A DNA stretch of 64,000 bases from Vulcanimicrobiota bacterium (GTDB lineage: Bacteria; Vulcanimicrobiota; Vulcanimicrobiia; Vulcanimicrobiales; Vulcanimicrobiaceae). This document shows, piece by piece, positions 16,573-23,862 of the stretch (positions are counted from its first letter, which is position 1; every line of letters starts with the position of its first letter). The notes beneath the pieces are model-generated. The model was given only the letters and a program-made list of their open reading frames with translations, was not told the DNA's origin and did no database searches. The DNA lies in assembly GCA_027306785.1 (NCBI GenBank), contig DAHUZB010000028.1:1-64000 (forward strand). The letters are read 5' to 3'. A program made the translations under genes and the position numbers.

Positions 16573-17019
16573 CTACGTGCGGGCGAGTGCGTGTAAGGCG
16601 TTCGCGACGTGGGCGGTTGCCATGAATTGCGAGTTGAAGGCGTAGCGGATCGTGCCGTCGCGATCGATCACGAACGTCGCGCGGCCGGGAATGATCCCGA
16701 ATGTTTTCGGCACGCCGAAGGCGCGGCGCGCACTGCCGTCGGGATCGCTCATCAGGCGGAACGGCAGGCGATGACGCGCGGCGAATTTCGCGTGCGCCTC
16801 GCCCGAATCGGAACTCACGCCCACGACGTCGGCGCCCGCATCGGTGAACGCTTCGTACGCATCGCGAAATGCGCAGGCTTCGGCGGTACAGCCCGGCGTG
16901 TCGTCTTTGGGGTAGAAATAGAGCACGAGCGGTCGCTCGAGCAGATCGCGCAACGCGACGCGCGTGCCGTCGGCGCCGACGAGGGTAACGTCGGGGGCGT
17001 GTTCACCTGCGCTTCGCAT
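16573..17019 (-). CDS. bcp: Thiol peroxidase of the Bcp/PrxQ type
   Basis: A 148-residue peroxiredoxin that reduces hydroperoxides with electrons from thioredoxin. The peroxidatic Cys is C44 in YPKDDTPGCTAEAC and the resolving Cys is C49, five residues later, the spacing of alpha2-type Bcp/PrxQ enzymes. The catalytic Thr/Pro lie in the same motif. An AAGGAG ribosome-binding site precedes the ATG. It is the last gene of a four-gene minus-strand run with GNAT, helicase and nuclease genes. Confidence 0.93.
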   Translation of the reverse strand: MRSAGEHAPDVTLVGADGTRVALRDLLERPLVLYFYPKDDTPGCTAEACAFRDAYEAFTDAGADVVGVSSDSGEAHAKFAARHRLPFRLMSDPDGSARRAFGVPKTFGIIPGRATFVIDRDGTIRYAFNSQFMATAHVANALHALART

Positions 17020-17037
17020 GCGATTGCTCCTTCGTCA

Positions 17038-17997
17038 TCAGATGTGGTCGCTGCTCCAAACACCGTCGGCGCTGCTCGGCGTTGCGGCCGTCTTCAGCCA
17101 GCGTTCGCCGCTGCGGCTGAGCGCGGCGGCCATGAACGTCGCGTCGCTCCGCTTTCGTACGGCGGCGCGCGGCAGGTGCTCGCGTGCGCCGTCGGGCGGC
17201 AGCCACCCCGTCACGCGATGCAGGTCGCCCGCCGCGCTGCGCAGCAGCGACGGTACCAGGCGCGCCGCATCGGCGTCGGCGAAGCCGAACTCGTCGAGCA
17301 AGAATGCGTCGTGCTCGGGCGCACGCACGCCGAGGACATACGCGGCGATGCCGCGCCCGCGCCGCACCACGAGATCGGTCTGCACGCCGACGGGATGCTC
17401 GGAGCCGTGCCGCATCCGCAGACGAATCCACTCCCACACGAGCGGCGTGCGTACCATGCCCCACGGCCGCGAGCGTTCGCCGAGTTCGAAGCAGCGCCGC
17501 ACGCCCGGCCAGTCGCCGTCGTCCAGGCGCTGCACCTCGATGCGCGGCGTCACCAGGCCGTCCACGCGCAGCGAGATCGAACGCGAAGGCAGTTCGGCAA
17601 AACCGATCGCCGTGTAAAACTGCGGGCGAATGCCGCTGAACAGGTACGCGACGTCGATGCCGTCGGCGCGCGAGCGGTCGAGCAGCGTCGCGAGCATGGC
17701 GCTTGCGTACCCGCGCCCGCGATACTCTTCGGGCGTAAAGACGGCGCCGATGCCGATCGCGCGAAGCCGATGCTCGCCGAAATGGATCGTGCGCTCGTAA
17801 CGCTTTATCGACGCCACGAGGCGATCGCCGTCGAAGAAGCCGAGCAGTCGAAAGTGACGGCGACCGTAGCCGCTTCGCGCGATCTCCTCGGTCTGCGCGA
17901 TGTACGTCGCGAGGTCGCGGTGCCCGGCCCACATCGATGCCGAGCGCGGCAGCACCTCGCGCGCATAGGTGTCGAAATCAAGGGGCGCGAGTCTCAC
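17038..17997 (-). CDS. GNAT family N-acetyltransferase, Eis-like
   Basis: A 319-residue protein whose N-terminal half is a GNAT domain with the acetyl-CoA loop EEYRGRGYASAML (about residues 90-102). The order GIGAVFTPEEYRGRGYA, then AYLFSGIRPQFYTAIGF resembles Eis-type acetyltransferases, but the protein is shorter than typical Eis (about 400). The start is GTG at 17997, overlapping the helicase stop as GTGA. The substrate is unknown. Confidence 0.75.
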   Translation of the reverse strand: MRLAPLDFDTYAREVLPRSASMWAGHRDLATYIAQTEEIARSGYGRRHFRLLGFFDGDRLVASIKRYERTIHFGEHRLRAIGIGAVFTPEEYRGRGYASAMLATLLDRSRADGIDVAYLFSGIRPQFYTAIGFAELPSRSISLRVDGLVTPRIEVQRLDDGDWPGVRRCFELGERSRPWGMVRTPLVWEWIRLRMRHGSEHPVGVQTDLVVRRGRGIAAYVLGVRAPEHDAFLLDEFGFADADAARLVPSLLRSAAGDLHRVTGWLPPDGAREHLPRAAVRKRSDATFMAAALSRSGERWLKTAATPSSADGVWSSDHI

Positions 17998-20063
17998 GGC
18001 CGGCGCAATTCCTCCAAAAACTCCGGCGCGGTCACGCCGCGGGTGGCGCGGCCCGATGCCGAGACGAGCAGTTCGCCGCTTGCGCGCGCGAGGGCGTAGT
18101 CGAAGGCGCGGCGCTCTTCGGCGTTATAGGCCTCGCGCGTCTTCGCGCGGTAGAGATAGTACGAGAACTTCGCGGTGCGTGAAGCGCGTGCATCGCCGAC
18201 GTTTTCCTTCGGAATCATGCCGAGCTTGGGGCTGAAGAGAAAGGCATCCGGCACGTACCAGCGCGGGAACGAGCCCGCGCGCGCGTCGGGCACCGCCACG
18301 TACGAAAACTCGCGCCCGCGGGCGGCATCGATGCTGAGTAGATGCACGAAGCCCTCGGCGGCATCGGGCTCGCACGATTCGAGATCGCTCTCCGCGCGCG
18401 TCTGCGCGTAGTGCAGCAGATCTCCGAGCGTCGCATGCTCGCGCTGCGCCGCATAGTCGCGCAGCCTCGCGTGCAAGCGACGGAGCACGAGTTGCTGCGA
18501 GCGTGCGCGCGCCGAATCGGGCGCGCCTTCCGCCGCGAGCGCGTCGCTCCATACCATGCGCAGCAGCTCGCCGAGGCCGATCCGCGGCAACGCCGCAACC
18601 CAGCGCGCGCGTTGCTCGCGAAAGCGCACGAGCCGTGCCCGTGCCGAGTCGCTCAGGGCCGCATCGCGCTCCCCGTGCAGTACGTTCCAGCCCAGGCGCA
18701 GGTCGCGGCGCGGATCCCAGCGCCCGCTGCGTGTCGTCGGCGCGTTCTCGCCCTCCAGGTTGAAGAGCGCGGTCTGCGCATCCGGCGGCTCGGCGCAGAG
18801 CGTCGCGAGCGATGCATCGGAGAGGTTCAGCGCTCGGCCCGCGAGCACACGCAGCAGGTATTCGTGGCGGAACGGGTCCCAGAGCGTCCAGAGCAGTGCG
18901 ACCGCATCGAGTGCGCGCCGGTCCGCGAAGAGATTCACGTCTCCGGATACCGCAACCGGAATCCCGGCGTCGAGCAGCGCCTCCTCGTAGCGATGCACGT
19001 CGCCCACCGAGCGGAAGATCAGCGCGATCTCGTGCGGCGGGGTGCCCGCTCGCTCGCGTTCGGCCACCCGTTCGGCAATCGTCCGCGCCTCTTCGCGCTC
19101 GTCGGCGGCGCGAAACAGCGAGATCGGCGCGCGCCGCCCGATGCGATGGGCCGTACGCAACTCGATGGTCGTGGCGACGCCGTCGAAGGCACGATCGGGC
19201 CGGGCCCCGCGAAACGTGCTCGTCGCGGCGCTCGCATCGCCTGCGAGCGTGACGCCGCGCAGGTTAGGAAAGAGCCGTTCGAGCAGCGCGCGCTCCCCGA
19301 GCGTGGATTCTTGTGCATCGTCGATCGACGCGAAACGATAACGCGCCTGCATCTGCGTGCGTACGTTCTCATCGGAATCGAGCAGTTCGATCGCGGCGGC
19401 GATCGCGTCGCGCCCGGTCATGCGTCCGCGCTCGGCCACGAGCGCGACGTAATAGTCGTAGAGGCGCGCGAGCACGCGCGCGAGGTCGACCTCGCGTTGA
19501 TACTGCCGCTCCAACTCGCGCGCATCGACGTCGAGCGAGTCGCGATAGGCGTCTTTGGTGGCGTAGAGCAGATCGGGATGGGCGAAATTCGGCGGTTTCG
19601 CGTAGAACTCGGTTGCGCCCGCGAGCGCCCGGTCGAGTAGCGTCGCGGGTGAGATCAGCGCGCCGCGCAGTTTGCGAATCAGGCGAAACGCCGATTCCAG
19701 AAAACGCTCCGGCGAGCGCAGACCGGGAACCTCGGGATCGATCTCGCCCGCGACGAGTTCGTCCCATTCGAGCGCGAAGAGGGACTGCGCCCCGTGCGCA
19801 AAGAGCGCGGCGGCGTCGACGTCGTCGATCAATGCGATCGCGCGCCCTCCGAGCGCGAGGACCTCGCTCGCGACAGCCGCAAGCTCGTGGGGATCGGCGA
19901 GCGCGAGCACCGGCGCATCGGGAAACGCCGCAGCGATGCGCTCGCGGCGTGCGCGCAGGGCCGTGCTCTTGCCGGTGCCGCAGGCGCCGATGATCGCAAG
20001 CGCAACGTCGAGATCGGCGTCGACCGCTGCGCGCTGAAGCTCGTCGAGCGTGCGCTCGTTCAT
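17994..20063 (-). CDS. UvrD/RecB-family superfamily 1 helicase
   Basis: A 689-residue SF1 helicase. Motifs in order: Q motif (LDELQRAAVDA), Walker A GACGTGKST (about residues 27-35), Walker B region IDDAQES in place of DEAQ, motif III LAGDASAATSTFRGA, motif V LLSIDAARGREFSYVAVPD and motif VI EERRAFDYALARASG. The usual DEXQ and GDxxQsIY residues are changed, so unwinding activity may be altered. The start overlaps the stop of a PD-(D/E)XK nuclease gene (ATGA), which makes a helicase-nuclease pair reminiscent of AddAB or AdnAB. A role in double-strand break end processing is the likely inference. Confidence 0.82.
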   Translation of the reverse strand: MNERTLDELQRAAVDADLDVALAIIGACGTGKSTALRARRERIAAAFPDAPVLALADPHELAAVASEVLALGGRAIALIDDVDAAALFAHGAQSLFALEWDELVAGEIDPEVPGLRSPERFLESAFRLIRKLRGALISPATLLDRALAGATEFYAKPPNFAHPDLLYATKDAYRDSLDVDARELERQYQREVDLARVLARLYDYYVALVAERGRMTGRDAIAAAIELLDSDENVRTQMQARYRFASIDDAQESTLGERALLERLFPNLRGVTLAGDASAATSTFRGARPDRAFDGVATTIELRTAHRIGRRAPISLFRAADEREEARTIAERVAERERAGTPPHEIALIFRSVGDVHRYEEALLDAGIPVAVSGDVNLFADRRALDAVALLWTLWDPFRHEYLLRVLAGRALNLSDASLATLCAEPPDAQTALFNLEGENAPTTRSGRWDPRRDLRLGWNVLHGERDAALSDSARARLVRFREQRARWVAALPRIGLGELLRMVWSDALAAEGAPDSARARSQQLVLRRLHARLRDYAAQREHATLGDLLHYAQTRAESDLESCEPDAAEGFVHLLSIDAARGREFSYVAVPDARAGSFPRWYVPDAFLFSPKLGMIPKENVGDARASRTAKFSYYLYRAKTREAYNAEERRAFDYALARASGELLVSASGRATRGVTAPEFLEELRRP

Positions 20064-21316
20064 CGGCCGAACCGCTCGCGGTCGTCATGCGGGCGATCGA
20101 TGCACGCGTTCGCATAGGCGCAGTACGTGCAGGCCGACGGATCGCTCGTCGCGGGGAACTGCTGCAGCGCGCCCGAGGTGAGATCGCGGCAGATCTCGAT
20201 CATGCGCGCGCGCGCGCGTTCGAGATCTGCGACCGCGATCGTGCCGGTCGTCGGCTCGCCGCGCAGGCGTTCCGGCGCCGCGACCGGCACCACTTCGAGC
20301 GAGACCGGTTGCACGTCGAGCAGCGCGTCTTTCAGCGGGATCAGTGCGAGCCGCGTGACGCGATCGCCGAGCGCCGTCCGTGCCCAATAATAAAACGGCA
20401 ATTGAAAATCACGGAACTCGCGCACCTTGTCGCGGTACTCCGCCGCGCTGGTCGCGATCGAACCGGTCTTGTAGTCGTAGATGCTCACGGCGCCGGTGCG
20501 ATCGTCGCGATCGAGGCGATCGATGTAGCCGATAAAGGCGAAGCCGTCGAGATCGAGATCGGCTGCGATCTCGCGTCCGATGACGGTGAACGGCGCGCGT
20601 CGCGCCTCCGCGAGTAGCCAATCGATGTAGCGCACGGCGGTGCGCTGCGCTCGGCGCTTCTGCAATTCCAGTTCGACCGCGGTGCCGAAATCGGCGCGAA
20701 AGCGTTCGAACGACCAGTTGACGTAGCCCGACAAGCGCGTACGCATCTGCGTCTCGTGCGTCGGATCCGGCTGCGGAAACTCGGCGTGAAAATCTTCGAG
20801 CGCCGCGTGAAAGGCGGTCCCGTAGGTGGAAGCCGAGGAGCCGGCGTCCTCCACCGCCGAGCAGACGTAGCGATAGAACCACTTGCGAGCGCACTCCGCA
20901 TACGCGTTGAGCGCCGAGGCACTGAAGTGCGACTGTCGCGCGCGTACGCCCGAGCGTGTATCGGGCGACGCGGGCGCGGCGAGGTCGAACGCGCGAGGAT
21001 CTTCCTCGTCGGCGATGTCGGCGAGCGTATCGAGTTCGAAGAGGGTCGCAATCTCGCTTTCGTCACCGAGCGAACCGACACGGCGCGCGAAGAGCAGCAC
21101 GGCATCGCGCGCAGGCGCCGGTAGCGCGAGCCGTTCGTGCGCGATGGCATCGAGCAGCGGTCCCACGCGTGCCGCGACGGTTGCGTAGGCGGCGGCGACG
21201 TCGTGCGGCACGCCCGAGCAAGGCGAGCGCAGCGCTCGTATGAGCGCCGCCTCGTCGCGGGTGCGCGCCCATGCGCGGAGATCGGTGATGAAAGCGTCGG
21301 CCAGAAGTCGGTTCAC
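20060..21316 (-). CDS. PD-(D/E)XK nuclease with AddB-type iron-sulfur cysteines
   Basis: A 418-residue protein. The RecB/AddB-type nuclease domain starts at SASALNAYAECARKWFYRY (about residue 130), which holds the first Cys. The nuclease core has GYIDRLD and the catalytic IYDYKTG. A C-terminal cluster CTYCAYANAC supplies three more Cys, the arrangement of the 4Fe-4S cluster in AddB and Cas4. The N-terminal 110 residues (DEAALIRALRSPCSGV) resemble a leftover of a UvrD-type domain without helicase motifs. The start is GTG at 21316. It is translationally coupled to the helicase gene, and the two proteins probably act together. Confidence 0.82.
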   Translation of the reverse strand: MNRLLADAFITDLRAWARTRDEAALIRALRSPCSGVPHDVAAAYATVAARVGPLLDAIAHERLALPAPARDAVLLFARRVGSLGDESEIATLFELDTLADIADEEDPRAFDLAAPASPDTRSGVRARQSHFSASALNAYAECARKWFYRYVCSAVEDAGSSASTYGTAFHAALEDFHAEFPQPDPTHETQMRTRLSGYVNWSFERFRADFGTAVELELQKRRAQRTAVRYIDWLLAEARRAPFTVIGREIAADLDLDGFAFIGYIDRLDRDDRTGAVSIYDYKTGSIATSAAEYRDKVREFRDFQLPFYYWARTALGDRVTRLALIPLKDALLDVQPVSLEVVPVAAPERLRGEPTTGTIAVADLERARARMIEICRDLTSGALQQFPATSDPSACTYCAYANACIDRPHDDRERFGR

Positions 21317-21380
21317 GGTGCTGATCGAAGGTTACAGGTCGCACCAGGCGCCCCTGCCGTTGCCGTATAATGGCGTGAGC

Positions 21381-21950
21381 ATGCGGCGAATTATCATCGG
21401 AATCAGCGGCGCGAGCGGCAGCGCGTACGGCTACATGGCCCTGCAGGCGCTGCGCGCGATCGGCGGCGTGGAGACGCACCTCGTGCTCAGCGACGCGGCG
21501 AGCCGCACCATCAGCCTCGAGACCGAGATGCGCGTCGACGATTTCGAAGCGCTCGCCGACGTCGTGTATCGCGACGACGACCTCGCGGCGGCCATCTCAT
21601 CGGGCTCGTTCATCACCGACGGCATGATCGTGATCCCGTGCTCGATGAAGAGCGCGAGCGCAATCTGCTACTCCCTCAACGGCAATCTACTCGTGCGCGC
21701 CGCCGACGTGTGCGTGAAAGAGAAGCGTAAGCTCGTGATGGTCGTGCGCGAAACGCCGCTGCACCTCGGGCACCTGCGCACGCTCACGCAACTCGCCGAG
21801 ATGGGCGCGGTGATCCTCCCGCCGATCCCCGCCATGTACGCGCAACCGCAGACCGTCGACGACATCGTCGCCCACACCGTCGGCAAAGCCCTCGATCAAT
21901 TCGGCATCCCGAACGAACTCTTCAAACGCTGGCGCACGCCTGGGGCTTGA
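21381..21950 (+). CDS. ubiX: Flavin prenyltransferase UbiX
   Basis: A 189-residue enzyme that prenylates FMN to make the cofactor of UbiD-type decarboxylases. Family motifs are GISGASGS at the N-terminus, IVIPCSMKSASAICYSLNGN in the middle and RETPLHLGHLRTLTQLAEMGAVILPPIPAMY in the second half. The ATG at 21381 is used because upstream in-frame sequence is not protein-like. No ubiD gene is within the window, so the client decarboxylase lies elsewhere. Confidence 0.94.
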   Translation: MRRIIIGISGASGSAYGYMALQALRAIGGVETHLVLSDAASRTISLETEMRVDDFEALADVVYRDDDLAAAISSGSFITDGMIVIPCSMKSASAICYSLNGNLLVRAADVCVKEKRKLVMVVRETPLHLGHLRTLTQLAEMGAVILPPIPAMYAQPQTVDDIVAHTVGKALDQFGIPNELFKRWRTPGA

Positions 21951-22025
21951 TGGGTTTTCGCGGACTGGTTTTTTTGTATGGCATCTGATCTATTTCTGAA
22001 AAGCGATGCCGGGCAGGCGTTTTGC

Positions 22026-22163
22026 GGGGCGTGGATGGGCTTTGCCGCGGGGCGTCTGAGAACGAGCGGAGCCAGGATTGGCGAGAGCGAGTTCGAGGCG
22101 AGCGCCTATTTTCACACGAGGTGAAAATAGGTGCGTCCCCGCGGCAAAGCCCAGCCGCGCCCC
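22026..22163. repeat. Nested inverted repeat (27-bp outer arms, 11-bp inner hairpin)
   Basis: The outer arms at 22026-22052 and 22137-22163 are inverted copies with 25 of 27 matches (core GGGCTTTGCCGCGGGG). Inside them a perfect 11-bp hairpin, CCTATTTTCAC at 22105-22115 and GTGAAAATAGG at 22121-22131, surrounds a 5-nt loop. The element fills most of the 21951-22174 gap between ubiX and a convergent gene. It encodes nothing recognisable and could be a non-autonomous mobile repeat (MITE-like) or a structured RNA. Confidence 0.65.
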
Positions 22164-22174
22164 ACCAAACGCAG

Positions 22175-22930
22175 TCACCGCACCGCCACAAGCCGCTCCG
22201 CGAGGGCGATGTCGGTGACGCGGTCGACGTTGACGCCGGTTTCGGGATAGGGGGAGACGATCGCGCGCGCCGGGGCGCCGAGGAGTTGCGAGGCGCGTGT
22301 TTCGGCGGCGGCAATGGTGAGGCGGCCGAGCGCGAAGCGGGCGAGGGTCGGCAGCCCGAAGATGCGGGCGAGGTGCAGCGGATTTTTGCGCGCGGCGCCG
22401 AGCTGCTCGATGAACGCGGTGAGCGCGGGAAGCACCCGCGGTTTGATCGCGATGAAGCCGCCGCCGCAGTACGTTCCGTCTTTCAAGCGTGCCCAGGTGT
22501 GCGGTACGTCGGGAAAGGCGCGCTCGTGGACGGATCGCTCGATGCACTCGTAGCCGATGTCGGGATCGCGCTGCGCCGCGCGTACGATGAAGTCGTCGAT
22601 CGCTTCGGGGGTGAGGACGGGCAGGTCCGACGCGCTCACGAGGACGAGATCGTCGGGCGGGAGTTCGGCGAGACCGTTCGCGAGGCTGATGCGAATCTTC
22701 TCGCCGTCGGGGCGGCGTTCGTCGGCGAGCGCGAGTGCGGGATGCGCGTGCGCGGCGGGCGGAGCGACCACGATGATGCGCGCGACGCGTTCGCTTGCGC
22801 GTAGGGCGCGCAGCGTGCGTTCCACGAGCGTCGCGCCGCCGATTTCGACGAAGGCTTTATTCGGCGCGCCGGGCTGCGCGGCGGCAACGTCGTCGGGCGG
22901 TCCGCCCGCGAGAACGACGGCGGTCGTCAT
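22175..22930 (-). CDS. Nucleotidyltransferase (MobA/IspD-like fold)
   Basis: A 251-residue protein with the nucleotide-binding start TTAVVLAGG, a variant of the usual LAGGxGxR in which the expected Arg is absent (LAGGPPDDVAAAQPG), then NKAFVEIGGATLVERTL. The metal-binding Asp lies in LVSASDLPVLT. The C-terminal VNVDRVTDIALAE resembles the Asp-x-Asp element of sugar-phosphate and IspD-type cytidylyltransferases. It overlaps ispE by four bases, so a role near isoprenoid precursor synthesis is possible but unproven, because IspD itself has a different motif set. Confidence 0.72.
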   Translation of the reverse strand: MTTAVVLAGGPPDDVAAAQPGAPNKAFVEIGGATLVERTLRALRASERVARIIVVAPPAAHAHPALALADERRPDGEKIRISLANGLAELPPDDLVLVSASDLPVLTPEAIDDFIVRAAQRDPDIGYECIERSVHERAFPDVPHTWARLKDGTYCGGGFIAIKPRVLPALTAFIEQLGAARKNPLHLARIFGLPTLARFALGRLTIAAAETRASQLLGAPARAIVSPYPETGVNVDRVTDIALAERLVAVR

Positions 22931-23796
22931 GCCGGGTTACCGCGCCATGCCGCGGCGTGCGCAAAGCGCGTGGGAAAGCGGAGATACGATGCATCGAGCG
23001 CGAGCCGCGCGTCGATCGCGGCGATCGTCTCCGCATCGCGCGCGAGCGTGAAGACGGCCGAGCCGGAGCCCGAGAGCAAGGCGTTGTGCGCGCCCGCGGC
23101 ACGGAGCGCGTCGAGCGCGGTTGCGACCTCGGGCACGGATGCGGCGATCACCTCGTGGAAATCGTTGCCGAGCAGATGCGCGACCTCGTCGAACTCCCCG
23201 CGCTGCAGCGCCGTGAGTGCGGCGATCGAGCTCGAAGCGTTGCGCGGGCGCGTCGGGCGCGGATGGGCGTCGAGTTGCGCGTAGGCATCGGCGGTGGAGA
23301 CGGCGGCCGGCGGTTTGACGACGAGCACGTGCCACGCAGGTAGCGCGCCCACCGCGGTGACGCGTTCGCCGGTGCCTTCGACGAGCGCACCCGACTGCGC
23401 GAGAAAGAACGGCACGTCGGAGCCGAGCGAGCGCGCGATCGCAAGCCAATCGCGGTCGTAGGAGCGTCCGAAGTCCCCGCGCATCGCGGCGAGCAGCACC
23501 GCGGCCGCGTCGCTCGATCCGCCGCCCAGACCGGCCTGGGTGGGGATTCGCTTGTGCAGCGTCACCTTCGCGCGCAGTTCGGCGTCGACGGCGCGGCAGG
23601 CACGGACCACGAGATTGCGCTCGTCGGCGAGCGCGGCGTCATCGCACGCGAACGAGAACGCGGCGGCGGCCTCGATGCGCAGGTCGTCGGCGAGCGCGAG
23701 CGGCACCATCAGGCTGCGCAGGGCATGATAGCCGTCGTCGCGGCGCTGCAGCACCTCGAGCGTCAGATTGATTTTGGCGGGACACGCAATCGTCAT
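22927..23796 (-). CDS. ispE: 4-diphosphocytidyl-2-C-methyl-D-erythritol kinase
   Basis: A 289-residue GHMP kinase of the non-mevalonate isoprenoid pathway. The start is the ATG at 23796, giving the standard PAKINLTLEVLQRRDDGYH N-terminus. The GHMP ATP loop is PTQAGLGGGSSDAAA (about residues 88-102) and the C-terminal motif is LLSGSGSAVF. It is divergent from the glycosidase gene at 23863 with 66 bp between the starts. No other MEP-pathway gene is certain in the window. Confidence 0.94.
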   Translation of the reverse strand: MTIACPAKINLTLEVLQRRDDGYHALRSLMVPLALADDLRIEAAAAFSFACDDAALADERNLVVRACRAVDAELRAKVTLHKRIPTQAGLGGGSSDAAAVLLAAMRGDFGRSYDRDWLAIARSLGSDVPFFLAQSGALVEGTGERVTAVGALPAWHVLVVKPPAAVSTADAYAQLDAHPRPTRPRNASSSIAALTALQRGEFDEVAHLLGNDFHEVIAASVPEVATALDALRAAGAHNALLSGSGSAVFTLARDAETIAAIDARLALDASYLRFPTRFAHAAAWRGNPA

Positions 23797-23862
23797 CGGA
23801 AGCAACCGCCCTATTCCGGTCGCAACGGAGGGGCGCCTGCGCCGAGCGCGTAACCGCGAGAT

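Noticed and set aside
21366-21371. TATAAT just upstream of ubiX as a promoter
   Set aside because: No acceptable -35 hexamer is found at 16-18 bp, so it was not listed as a feature.
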